Shown here: positions 34,691 through 46,085 of the stretch, one piece after another
Layout: each line of letters opens with the position of its first letter
Position numbering within the stretch: the stretch's first letter is position 1
Origin: Silene conica
Lineage: Eukaryota; Streptophyta; Magnoliopsida; Caryophyllales; Caryophyllaceae
Length of the DNA stretch: 64,000 nt
NCBI GenBank assembly: GCA_029255685.2
Contig: CM055313.2
Span: forward strand, 78,346,641 to 78,410,640
Direction of reading: 5' to 3'
Program-made: the position numbers and the translations under genes
Notes under the pieces: generated by a model
What the model was told of the DNA's origin: nothing
Seen by the model: only the letters and a program-made list of their open reading frames with translations
The model's database searches: none

Positions 34691-37016
34691 TGTATGTATT
34701 GCTCTCATCTTTACTTATTTCATCTGAGCTCAAGTATTCCTTTTCATCCCCGGGAATCTTGGACAATACATAATCATTGACTGACTCAACGATTTCATGC
34801 GTAGGAGCAAGTACTGCACGTTCTTGCAAGTACGCGTGGTTCCCTAAATTATCATCCAGTGATGGATATGTAGTATTGACAATAGTTGCAATAGGGTCAG
34901 TTGATAGGGGTATTAGAATGTCATTGGGCATGTCAATTTCAACCTCCCCGTCATTAGGACCACCGACTAACCCATCTCCAACCTTCAATATCCATTATGA
35001 AAAGTGTCTGATATCATCTACACTGGAATTAGGGTCTCCAAGTTGAAGACGCATGTTTTTTGTGAGCTTTAACACCTTTATATTAAAGAAAGTATAACTT
35101 ATCAAAATGAAGTTTAAACATTTTATATTTGTAGAAAATATTAAATTCGAATATAATAAAAATTTACTTTGCAATGAGACCATAAGTATGAAGAACTGAT
35201 CGAAGCGGCCACGATATCCTGCCTGCTCCCTTTAGGCACCACGGGCAGAATTTGCCGAAAGTCGCCGCCAAATACGATAACTTTCCCACCAAAGGGCTTA
35301 TTCGGGTCACCTTCAGCAGAGAACCTCATAACATCCTTAGACCCTTATCAAGAGCCTCAAAACAATTTTTATTTACCATGGGTGCTTCGTCCCATATTAT
35401 AAGCTTAGTCCTTATCAACAATTCAGTTAAATCAGTACCTGGTTTTACGCGCGGACATGTGGAATGCTCAGATGCATTAATTGGTATACCAAATCTTGAA
35501 TGAGCTGTCCTTCCATTCGGAAGTAGGATTGCAGCAATCCCACTTAAAGCTACAGGAAGTACTATCTCTCCTTGACTTCTTAACGCGGCGCATAAAGTTT
35601 TCCATATGAAAGTTTTGCCTGTACCGCCATATCCATAAAGAAAGAAGACCCCTCCTCGTCCAGTCAGGACTCCATCCATTATTTCATCATACACAACCCT
35701 CTGCTCTTCAGTCATAGATGTAATAAGTCTAACATGTTCCTCCTTTTGTGCATCTTTGTCATAAGACAACTCATCTAATATCAACTGGTTTGTATCTCCT
35801 AATGTTAATGAATCATCAAGGGATGACATATTTTCAAACCTACGGAGGGAGCTACCATTGCTTTTCAGCAGTGCTTCAATCTCTGCCAGAGCATACTGTT
35901 GAAGCTCTCTTTCGCTAAGTTGTAGATCTGCAAGAGTTAAAAGAGCGTTAAAAGAGTGAACTGTCACTACATGAAACCTTAAAATTGTAATTCATATATG
36001 TCAAAAAAAATCATAAGGATGGATTAGTTTAACATAATTGTGTGGTTTCAAAATACCTTCGTTCCTTAGCGTTGCACGTCTCCTATAGAGAATATCGTCG
36101 GACAAAAGAGTCCAGGTCTTCTCCCACATTAACTCCGGCTTAGCCAAGTTGCCAGCCATTAGTAAGGTGGCAAGCAAATAGGTGTCTTAGGTATACACCT
36201 GATTCCCTCGCTTGCTTCCTTAATAGCGTCAATATATTCTTTGTCATCACCAAGCAATCCCCGAGCGTAGCATGCTTCTTTACAGGATGGAAAAACTTCA
36301 TTTTTAAACGTCCGTATGTCCTCATATGATGTAGGACCCTTGACGAAATTCAGTAATGTTCTCATATAATACAATTCACCGTCACCAGGTGACATATGGT
36401 GCATCCTTCCAAGAGAGAACCCTCGTTTTCTTTTGTCCCATCTCTTTTGATCACGTTTTCACACATACTTCGTTGGAAACTCAGCATATGTCAGTTCTCT
36501 TGCTTCAGGATGGTGTTTGTTATAATCCATCCACGCCAAAAACATTGTCTTGGTAATGTTGTCTCTATCAATGACCATGTTGATGTGATCAGATCATTAA
36601 AAACAACCCTCTGCTTATTTGGTAGGTGAAATCTAACCTCTCAACTGGTGGCGTCCTATAATGAATGTCGAACGAAAAAATTCTCCAAACAGCCTCACAC
36701 GGTGAAATATATCTACAGTCATAATACCTTTGGATCTCATCTATCTGATAAGGATTCTGATTATTCCGACTGCGTAGGTGGACTGTACTGTTACTCTATC
36801 ATAGCCCTTATTAATGTACTTAAATAAGTATTTGATAGATCTGGCCTGATTGCACCACTCTACGTTAATGTGTGCACGGTATTTCAGCAACAATGTGGGA
36901 TTATATGGGACGACAAAGCTATTGTCAATGAGTTTGGCGCTCTTTTCAACTGTAGCGCCATTATTCCTCCTTCTATACCGAGAGTTTGCCGCTCTTTTCA
37001 ACTGTAGCGCCATTGT
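34690..37016 (-). pseudogene. Helitron RepHel remnant (PIF1-type helicase)
   Basis: Minus-strand pieces in the right order. First, the region after the Rep catalytic core (36741-37013, [16 protein letters not shown]). Next, the linker segments YNKHHPEARELTYAEFP and MHHMSPGDGELYYMRTLLN (36160-36560). Then the helicase Walker A GYGGTGKTF and Walker B IIWDEAPM (35326-35967). Then [15 protein letters not shown] (35141-35329), and the C-terminal part VGDGLVGGPNDGE...YLQERAVLAPTHEIV (34700-34988). The family unwinds DNA during rolling-circle transposition. The HUH nuclease part is missing and there are stops and frame changes between pieces, so it is dead. A 26-base duplication around 36937-37016 (GCTCTTTTCAACTGTAGCGC) lies at its start. 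Confidence 0.8.
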
Positions 37017-38246
37017 TAATGGTGAATGATGAGAGATTTGTTTATGTTTATATAATTATCTTTATAAATATGATTCTTGAATCTCCCTAGAAGTATTTCC
37101 ACGGTGGTAGTATTTGCACGGCCGAAGTATTTGCGCGGCCGAAGTTACTGGAAATAGGAATTAGGAAAAGATCCACCATGATTCACGCAGCTTATTATTA
37201 TTATTATTATTCTTTCCAAATTATTATTATTTACAAAATAGGAATTAGGGAAATCTGGTGTATCAATCTTTAGTAGGATATTATTATTAATATTATTCTT
37301 ATCATTTTAGGAAATTTACGGAGCATGACCATGATTATTATTATTAATAATTATTAATGAGTTGAATCTCTTATATTCAAATCTTTTCAGTCTCGACAAT
37401 TTGAGTTGTTATGGAATGCAATCTTGGCAGTCATTTGACGGATCTGGTATTTAAATTACCTAAATTTATTTATATTACCTTTTTACACGTAGAATTATGG
37501 AATGGATGGGCTTGTTGACTTTATAAATTTATAAATTTATATTATTAATTAATTATTAATTAATTGAATCTCTTATATTCAAATTTTTTCAGTCTCGACA
37601 ATTTGAGTTCTTATGGAATGCAATCTTGGCATTAAATCACGTGTAGAATTATGGAATTTATGGAATTAAATAAATTGTTAATTGAAATAGATAATCACGT
37701 CAACCAATTTAATGCAAATGGAATCAAATCTTTTTTCTGGAATTATTGTTAATTGAAATACATGATCACGTCAACCAATTTAATGCAAATGGAATCAAAT
37801 CTTTTTTCAGGAATTATGGAATGCAATCTCTTATATTTAAATTTTATTGGACAATTAGTTAGTAATATGTTAGGATGCTTTAAATCGCGCCACGTAGGAC
37901 GGAGCTTCTTTTACGTGATGCCACGTCAGCAGCTTGGCTTCTGCATTAGATAAGTATATGATTTCTGGACTACAGTACCCTAGATTATTTTCTCCAGATT
38001 CTTCCTTATTTACAGATATATTATTGTGCATTGTAAGTTTATAAGGATGATTAATAGCCCAAGCTTACACTTTAAAATCGACACATCCCTAAAATCTCTC
38101 ATCTATGCTAAAGTAGTAGTCATCAATTGACCTGACGAAATGTCCCACTGATCCATTCCATGCTGTTGCTACCGACAATGCAGTCTGGGTACCTCTAATA
38201 TGCCACTTTGAAGGCAGTACTAATTGTAGTGGACTGCTTATTTCAG
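37017..38246. other. AT-rich DNA with short tandem repeats
   Basis: No gene seen. A 70-bp unit is tandemly duplicated at 37678-37817. A second block with TCTCGACAATTTGAGTT occurs at about 37364-37430 and 37564-37632. GCCACGTAGG and GCCACGTCAGC near 37890 are common in Helitron-rich DNA. Confidence 0.5.
37678..37817. repeat. 70-bp tandem duplication
   Basis: Copies 37678-37747 and 37748-37817 begin GTTAATTGAAATA and differ at only a few positions. Confidence 0.85.
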
Positions 38247-38360
38247 GATGGAGTGATCACGGACCTCCAAGAGACAAAGGATACAATCGTGAAGGCCTCC
38301 GATCTACCATTGTCAATACTCATTGTTGGAGTGGGAGGAGCCGACTTCAAGGAGATGGAG
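38247..38360 (+). pseudogene. Captured copine (BONZAI-like) exon
   Basis: The 114-base segment is flanked by TTTCAG and GTATAC splice signals and reads as 38 codons, [15 protein letters not shown]...[12 protein letters not shown]. This is a highly conserved part of the vWA domain of plant copines (calcium-dependent membrane-binding proteins, BONZAI family; RGLG ligases are similar). No other copine exon is seen nearby, and the surroundings are Helitron-derived. I read it as a single captured exon with intact splice sites, not a gene. Confidence 0.72.
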
Positions 38361-38419
38361 GTATACTTCCTTCAGAATATGTGTTTTACCAATTAGTATC
38401 ACCATAGTGAACCCAATCG

Positions 38420-38560
38420 CCAAGGGGTGGTACAAGGTGAAATGGTTTCCAAACCCATCAGCAACAAAAATTGTCCTTGTTGCTCTCTTTACCGAAATTA
38501 CTGATGCACAAAATTTGCTTAGCGGCCAACCTTTTGTTCTTAGTATATTATTATCGTATC
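38420..38560 (-). other. Unidentified coding-like fragment
   Basis: The minus strand reads GWPLSKFCASVISVKRATRT followed by IFVADGFGNHF, with a coding-like appearance. I cannot assign it. It may be another captured piece or part of the Helitron proteins. Confidence 0.3.
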
Positions 38561-39199
38561 CTTCCCATAAAAATAATGGTGTTAAAGGATGCAATGGGTT
38601 TGAGTGACATAATATGGACATGTTCTGGGTATAATCAATTCCATATATTATCATATCCTTCCCATAAAGAATCACATACAATTACCCAACTTATATAAGC
38701 CGTATATTCAGTAAATAGGGATTCAACGCCATTTATAATTTCTGGGTATTGATTTTTTTTGCTTTTTTTGAGAGGATTTACTCGATCTAGGAATTTAGTT
38801 CTTAAACTTTGATTATCCACAATGGGGAACCCTTAACTTGCATTTGGAAACGGATATATAGCACAAATAAAAGAAGGCAGAGATCATGCCAAGATTAAAG
38901 TGACGACCGAGAGCACCAATTCTTACGATTAAGAGATTTCAATACTTAAGAAGTGGAGTGGGTAAATCTAAACGTGAGACTAATAGCAAGGTAGTTTTTT
39001 ACTAACTTTATAATTTTAAACTGTTCCGAATTACTTAGGAGATAAAAATTAATGATGTTACAACCAAAAATTAATGATGTTACAGCCAACCTTTTATTCC
39101 ATCTTAGAAGAGGCCCATTGTTGGGAAGCATTGTTGGTCATGAGCATGAGAGAATTGTATTGAGGAATATATTTCTTAATGCATCCTTTGATCTCTCAT

Positions 39200-39330
39200 T
39201 GTGAATGGTTGCTCCTAGATGTCTAATGCATCGGGAAGGGGGTACCTTTGAAGAGTATCATGGCTTATGATCCTGCAATGCAGTCAGACACTGTTGTAGT
39301 ATTGGATCATGGTACATTTGGCTGGTAAGC
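39200..39330 (+). other. Unidentified exon-like fragment
   Basis: Reads KGVPLKSIMAYDPAMQSDTV followed by VVLDHGTFGW and a GTAAGC-type donor. It looks like a captured exon end. Family not recognised. Confidence 0.3.
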
Positions 39331-39887
39331 TCCCTCTGCCCCTAACTTCCTGTACTATTATGCTCTGTTTATTCATCACTCGGCTTAGGAACTAAGGAAA
39401 GGAATGCAGTAGCTCTTGAGAAATAGAAATGGTAGTCTTATATGACAAATTTAGAACAAAATATGAGAAATAGAATTCGAACGTGTTGACTAAAATAGCA
39501 TATTATAATTGGGGTCTAAAACCCTTAGAAAAATTTATTCTGGAATCTAAAAACATAGTCTTATATGATAAATGGTCACATGTTAACACTGATACTCTTC
39601 CACCACGATCATTCCTTTTCAATCTTGACTTGGAGCAGTTTTTTGGTAGCTGAAAATTTATCCCCTATGATGCACACGTCACAGTCATCATCATTGTTTG
39701 TGTCTAACATTTTTGATAAAGAGCGTTTTAAGGGTGGAGTGATCAAGCAGTCACTGGCTGAACTTTCGTATGAATGTTCCTGTGTGAGAAATAATGTTAT
39801 TAAGTTTTTGAAACATTGTATTTAATGAAAAAGAAACATATTCACATCAAATCAAATAATATTTAATGCAAAGTATACCTTATTTTC

Positions 39888-41745
39888 AGACAATGCTTTA
39901 CGCTCTTTGATCTTCACATCATGACACATACTACCAACTTCAGATTCCTAGGTTGATTTTAAAAATAAGTAAAATAAGTTTGTGAAAGACAATTATAGCA
40001 TATTTATTAGTTGAATAATCATTTTGGCTTACCTTAATAGCCAAGTACTTAGTTGTTCAGCGTTCCACCATATCCTCGTCATCACTCATACTAAGTACTG
40101 TATATGATCTTGAATTTTGCTCCAAGTTGTATTTAGGGTGAACTTCCACCTTGAAGACAAATTGCTTGTCCATAAAAATGTCGAAGTCTGGCATATCATC
40201 CTTTCGCCCTTTCTGTTATCATTATGAATTATGTTGTGATGAGAAATTAGCCATATAAACTTGACGTAGTATTCATGTCATTATTTAATGTCATATAACT
40301 TCTATAATATTGTTTCACAGATATATTGGATATGAGTCACATGTTCGAGGGAAGATAGCATGTCCGCTGCAGAGACCTTGATGAAGCTTGTAATTTGCGT
40401 CTCAAAGATGACAAACTCGGATAGTTCGTTATCCGTACCAATGACACGAAATTTAACTTGATACCTGAATCAAATGAGGTATGATATTATGGACACAAAA
40501 CTTATTTAATATTCTTTTAGGGGTCAGTATAATACCTTGGTATGCTAGTCTCAGACCCTTCCGTACTGCCAATGCATTTTTCCCTCTTGCAAACCCACCT
40601 ACCCGCATCATTTTTCAGCACTTTACTGGTATAATGCTTGCAGCTATCGTAGTACCACTTGACATTCAAATCAACATCATATATAAATGCAACCGTGACA
40701 TATCTTCCGGCCTATAATTGAACGACATAAAACATTTAGCTTAATATTGACAATATATTCCAAAATAATGTGAAACTAAAAGTCTTAAATATCTATAAGG
40801 TTGTCTTATGAGGCGACTGTTGGTGGGAACACAGGACTGATTGGAGATTTGCAGCCGAACAATTTGGTGATTTACTTCTGTCATTACTTACAGTTTCTTC
40901 TCCTTATTGCTTTTCACGGGTCATCTATTTTTGGATGACTGTCTTGTGCTCAAATTATCCCCAGTGAGATAGACACCTACTCAAATTATCCCTGTGAAAT
41001 TTGAAGATAAACTCTCAAGTATATGATAGTGCGATTTTTAAAATTTTTGGATGACTGTGCGATTTGATAGTGCGATTTTTTTAATTTGAAGATAAACTCT
41101 ACTGCGATAATGATGAAAATCAATAGAGTTTATCCAAAAATTCTCGTGAATTTCACGTGAATTTTCCAGCTTTCTTTTATTTAGGTGTCTATCTAAAAAC
41201 ATGTTGGTTATTGGAGATAAACTCTCAAGTATATGATAGTGTGATTTTTTTCCCCTGTGATAATCTACAAATAAATAAAAGATTGGCTGTAACATCATTG
41301 AGGATGGATAACACAATTTTGTGTCCATCTCACTGGGATTATTTAATACAGCATATCTTTAACACAAAACTTATTTAATATTCATTTAGCTTATTTAACA
41401 CAGTTCATTATTTAATACATACACATTATTTGGAAATATTGAGTGATTCTAAACAAAACAAAACTATTACCTTTTGACATTTCTTAATTTCAGAGATTGT
41501 ACTCAAATTATCCCCCGATAGCATATCTTCAGACTCAGTCGAGAAATATGATATAACATTGGAGTTACTTGGTTCACCGTCAGAATGTAGCCTGTGTCGC
41601 GTTAGGTAAGTGAAAATCAGTAAGTTGTTTGATAATCCAATCTCATTAAGAATTTATACAATAGTTGTTGTAAACTTACTCTTCGAGGAACGCTTCCACC
41701 TCTGGAATTGCATGGTTAAAAAAAATCTGGTCGCGTGTCCTGTAG
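39888..41745 (-). pseudogene. RPA1-like single-strand DNA-binding protein, Helitron-associated
   Basis: Several exons on the minus strand, in order. YRTRDQIFFNHAIPEVEAFL lies at about 41690-41755. SNSNVISYFSTESEDMLSGD leading to ISEIKKCQK lies at 41472-41592. AGRYVTVAFIYDVDLNVKWYY, leading into the zinc-finger part DSCKHYTSKV...GRWVCKREKC, lies at 40542-40711. YQVKFRVIGTDNELSEFVIF is at 40340-40463, KQFVFKVEVHPKYNL at 40075-40216, and ESEVGSMCHDVKIKERK near 39888-39952. WYYDSC plus the four-Cys finger is the C-terminal DNA-binding domain of RPA1 (Rep_fac-A_C). RPA-like genes are often carried by plant Helitrons. One stop is seen near the KYLAIK segment. Probably non-functional. Confidence 0.72.
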
Positions 41746-41850
41746 TTGTCACTCTAGGTTCACCTAGACGATAGTTAATAAAAAATATGATGAATCTGTA
41801 AAAGATTAATAGTACGAAATTTGAATTACAATAATATTTGAAGAGTCTAT

Positions 41851-43318
41851 TGATATAATATACTCAAGAAGGGGGGGTTGAATTGAGTATGCCTTCTTTT
41901 TAAATCTTCTTCGATGTGTGAATGGTTGTATGGTTATCTTTGAGTAAAACAAATAATAAAGAGGGACACAATATTTTTGAAGTGGTTCAGTCTCACACTT
42001 TGAGACCTACGTCCACTATTCTCGATTAATAAAATTAGTATCAACTCTGAATTACAATTTTATCAATCCTACTCGTGCAACTTTGATGTTAGTCGCAACT
42101 CTATCTAGATACCGTTAAATATCTAGCTACGACAAATACCGTTAAATATTTGTCTTACAATGAGTACCGCTAAATACTCGTTCTATCTTACGTTAATAAG
42201 ATAAAGTCTTCAATGTTTCTTGATGTCACAATCTTGAATGTATAAGATCAATGCTTGAGCACTTGAATCTTGAATCGGATATGACAATGAAAAGCTCGAA
42301 TATTGAAGTAGATGATCGGCGGTTTTTCTCTCTTGATTTGCGTGAATGTATATGTGTATTTCGTGTATCTTAATGTGTCATAGGTAGTCTATTTATATGG
42401 AATATATATCTAGGTAATTTAAACCCTAGATGATTTAGGAATATTACTTAAACTAGAATACTAGTCTTTTAGTAATACTACCTTAAATCTAATCTTAATA
42501 TATTTAGGAAAGATTTAATAATATACTATAAGTATTATATAAGGAATCAATTTCCTAATTCATATTTAGGAAAGATCTTTATATAATAAACAATTAGTAT
42601 CCTTATTAAATCAACTTCCTAAACCATGTCAAAGATAATAAAATATATTATCATAATATAATCGTAGTTTGTTTAGGATATTAAATAAATACATAATATT
42701 TACTTAATTTAATCCTATACGAATTATGGTAATCGTGACATGTTACACGTTTCCCAAAGTCGTAACAAACTATATTTTCGATTATATTATTTGACAATTA
42801 AGATCATATAAAAATCCTTAGTTTATTTTAGTAATAAATAATTATCTCATAAGAAAATTATTTATTCCTATTTAACTCAAAGATATTTTATATAATCCTA
42901 TTAAGATTAACAATTCTATATTTAGAATAGAACACCAATTAACCATTAATTGTACACGACATTATTTGGAAATAATTGTTTCAACCAAACACATATATTC
43001 CGACCATTTCTTCATAATATAGAGTTATAGCTACTAGCTATAACTTGAATCAATCTTGTACTAAAGCTATAGTTGATAAGTATAACTTTAGTTCATTAGG
43101 CGCGCTTGTGATCTTCTATCAATCTTCGATTTAGTCAATTCATTGACTAAGATACTTGAGCCTTTTAATACTTGATAGATTAGATCTTGTTAATAATATT
43201 CTGTACACTTAGCACACGATTATTCATACGAGTATATAATATATAAATAGTTAGACTTGTCATTATCAAAACATAGACATATATACTTAGTATATATATT
43301 TGAATACATGGTTCAACA
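41851..43318 (-). repeat. 3' LTR of Sirevirus-like element
   Basis: Read on the minus strand it starts TGTTGAACCATG immediately after the purine tract (AAAAAGGGGGAATT) and ends at GAGTATATTATATCA: 1468 bp, TG...CA. The plus strand bears GGGGGGGTTGAATTGAGTA near its left end. The target duplication would include TCTAT on the left, with the partner outside the window. Confidence 0.72.
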
Positions 43319-44023
43319 AATTCCCCCTTTTTGATGATGGCAAGTCTCTCTTAGATTTTGTGTCTAAGTGTATGTTCCCCCTCAATATAATAATGGTCAT
43401 TCATAGCAAAGAATTACTTAGGGTTTCTATCTTCTATCTATCCCATATCCTTTAAGGACCCTAAGAGACAATGAATTACGACAAGGAGCAAGCTTAGGCA
43501 AATTCTAATCTAAGTCGCATTTTTCCCCCTCTGGACATCATCGAAAAGATGAGAACAAAGACATGAAACGACTAGAATAATATACGACGAAGCATAAGCA
43601 AGAATGTAAAACAAATTAAAAGATACGAACATAGAAAATATCACACAAACACATACGAAATGTAAGAAATATACACAACCAATCCGAAAGTACTAAGCCA
43701 ATGGGCCGAATATGTAACAATAGTGTTTTAAGAAAATTGGGCCGGCTAGGGTGATTTTATAATGGCCTGCAAAAGATAAGAAGTAATATGGGCCAAGGTA
43801 AAAGATAACAACAATTTGGGCCGCATCAAAAGAGAAAAAGGTTTGAGCCGGTTAGGATTAAGAAATCTGAGGGAGGCAAAATATGATAAGGCCTCGGATT
43901 CCTAATGGGCTAGGGAAGCAATTGGGCCACTAGAGTAATGTATTTATAAGTCCAACCCAGGACTTAAGCAAAATAACAACACAACAACTTCAATTCTGAA
44001 AAAACGAAGACGGATACGAAGGA
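43319..44023 (-). other. Non-coding 3' region with polypurine tracts
   Basis: Three or four minus-strand GGGGGAA/AGGGGGAAC tracts (43320, 43376, 43522 region) lie between the env-like gene and the LTR. The tract touching the LTR is the likely primer for plus-strand synthesis. No coding domain. Confidence 0.55.
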
Positions 44024-44640
44024 TCAAGAACGAGAGCTAGAGGCGGGTGTCTTGGCATATGGGCTCACGTAATCGGGTCGGGTGCGGTATTCGAGAGTCT
44101 CCAATCTATCCAAACAGCTACTAACATTGCGGCCTTGGGCATTAAGCGCGAGCTCGAAATTTAACACCTTGAGCGAGAGTGCCTTGACGGCCTCTAGTGC
44201 TTGGGAAGCATCCTCTCGCAAAAGACCATGATCACGCACCATTGCTCCACCTTGAGATGCGAGAAAGGAAAGGCGATCACTCATAATAAGCAACTCCGAG
44301 CACACCACGGAGACCTCTGAGCCAATCTTCACCAAGTGCTTATCAACTTTTTCCATCCACACCTTCACATCCTCTTCGAATCCACGACTACCACCTGCAC
44401 GACTTCCCGAGGCACCCAAATTTTCGTTTTCCTGCTTAACTTGGCACAGACCAATAATTTGATCCATCTTAGCCTCCAAGCCTTCGAACGAGGGAGATGG
44501 ATTCGGATTTGGTCCCTCCTCAACCGTCTTTCCGAAAGCCAAATCGACTCCATCAAACATAATACCCATCAATTTGAGCAATTTATCACACATTCGATCA
44601 CGGGGCTTAACACCAAAACTTAAGTCATCGACAACACCCT
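44024..44640 (-). pseudogene. env-like gene, C-terminal part
   Basis: The minus-strand frame reads EKGVVDDLSFGVKPRDRMCD, then a coiled-coil-like stretch (VWMEKVDKHLVKIGSEVS) and an Ala/Leu helix (QALEAVKALSLKVLNF), ending near ASSSRS. It is the downstream half of the gene whose first half is at 62919-63842. The two are separated by the CACTA insertion, with TTT at both edges. A C-terminal coiled coil is known in Sirevirus env-like proteins. Confidence 0.6.
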
Positions 44641-44659
44641 TTTCACTAGTAGAAAAATA

Positions 44660-44913
44660 CTTATTTGAGGCGTCAAAAATGAGGTCATTTGCGGCGTTTT
44701 TTGTGTAGCAGCAAATAAGGGGGCCGCAAATAGAAATAGTCATTTGAGGCGGAAAAAAAAACGCCGCAAATAAGAACTTATTTGAGGCGTTTTTCTAAAA
44801 AAACGCCGCAAATAGAAAAGGCTATTTGAGGCGTTTTTTGGAAAAAACGCCGCAACTAGGTCCTCTATTTGAGGCGTTTTTTGAAAAAAACGCCGCAAAG
44901 AGGTAAAAAAAAG

Positions 44914-44945
<32 letters not shown>
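44660..44945. repeat. CACTA subterminal repeats and poly-T
   Basis: Six or more alternating copies of TTTGAGGCG and CGCCGCAAAT with AAAAAACG spacers, able to pair with each other, followed by a 28-base T run at 44918-44945. Such repeats are where the CACTA-encoded DNA-binding protein acts in known elements. Confidence 0.8.
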
Positions 44946-44949
<4 letters not shown>

Positions 44950-45074
44950 GTGAAAAAATGAAGACAAATTATTTAAATATGATAACCCTCAAATGTATTT
45001 TTACACAAGAGAATCTTACATGTTTTTTGTGATTATTCTAAATTATTCTAAAAATATACAATGCTAAAAAAACT

Positions 45075-45182
45075 TCAATAGAAATCAAGAGCAATCGAAC
45101 ACAATAACATCATCGTACAAGCCCAAGTGAACATCAGGAAGGCCTCTGTCATCAAGTGCTTCAGCAAACCTCTGGTAAAGAG
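45075..45182 (-). pseudogene. Unidentified captured coding fragment
   Basis: The minus strand reads LYQRFAEALDDRGLPDVHLG followed by LYDDVIVFDCS. It looks like real coding sequence but I cannot assign it. Its first 28 bases are duplicated exactly at 45214-45241. Part of the host DNA carried by the CACTA element. Confidence 0.35.
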
Positions 45183-45266
45183 GTAGATGACGTGATGACA
45201 ACAGTTGAAATACAGTGCTTCAGCAAACCTCTGGTAAAGAGCAATCATAGGACATAAGTTACTTAC

Positions 45267-46067
45267 ATTCCTCTCTGCCTGTTCTCTTTGAGCAAGAAGA
45301 TCACGCATATTCTTTTCTGCAAGTGCATTGGCCTGAGACAATGTCACAGATCAGAGAAATGGATCAGTTTCTTACTGCTACAGCGAAAAGACATACCTAA
45401 TATATATATACTGCCGATATCCCAAAATTATAGTCCCCGTTTTACATTATTTGCAAAACAATTATTTGCAATCATTTTTATCCATAGACATGAAGCAACA
45501 ATGTAAAATGTTTCACATCATTTTTAACAAGTTGTAACAATTATATATTGTGAGAAGCCATTGGTCAAAATCAACAATGTTAAGACTTCAGACTTCCAGA
45601 GTAAAATGAAGACAATCTAAACGGATGAAGGGAGTCAAAAGAAATCAACAATGACGCTCCAATCTGGCCTTGCACCTTTCGGCTGGTTCACTGTTACCAG
45701 TGTCAAGCCTTTCGCTAGTCTGCCAATCCAGTAACACAAAATTAGAGTGGCACCTATATCATCAGTAGTCGAATGAGAAAGAAAGAATGAATGAACTCAC
45801 TGAGGGGAAAGAGCTCTGCCTCATGATTACATCTCTCTCAGATGTAAATTTCTCTGACACAGATCTTTGCACTCTTTCACGTGTCTCAAACATAGCCCTA
45901 TCAGCCATTGACTTCTCCATGGCACGTTGGCGAGCTTCAGCTGTTGCCCGCTCTACAGCAGCACGCTCTGCCCTTAACTTGGCATCTGACGCCTTATTAC
46001 CCAAAGACCTTTCTCTAGCCTCGGCACATGCCTTCTCTAGTCTCTCACGGGCCTCAGCCATCCACCT
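45267..46067 (-). pseudogene. Captured auxilin-like gene fragment (three exons)
   Basis: Exon pieces on the minus strand: about 46067-45800 (EARERLEKACAEARERS and RAERAAVERATAEARQRA), about 45735-45660 (PAERCKARLERH) and 45332-45267 (ANALAEKNMRDLLAQREQAERN, 66 bases between AG and GTAAGT). Order and wording match the region before the J domain in plant auxilin-like proteins, which uncoat clathrin vesicles with Hsc70. Donors GTGAGT and GTAAGT are intact. The J domain and the N-terminus are missing and one piece runs into a stop, so this is a genomic capture with introns, not a working gene or a retrocopy. Confidence 0.72.
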
Positions 46068-46085
46068 GACCAAGCCATAAAACAA

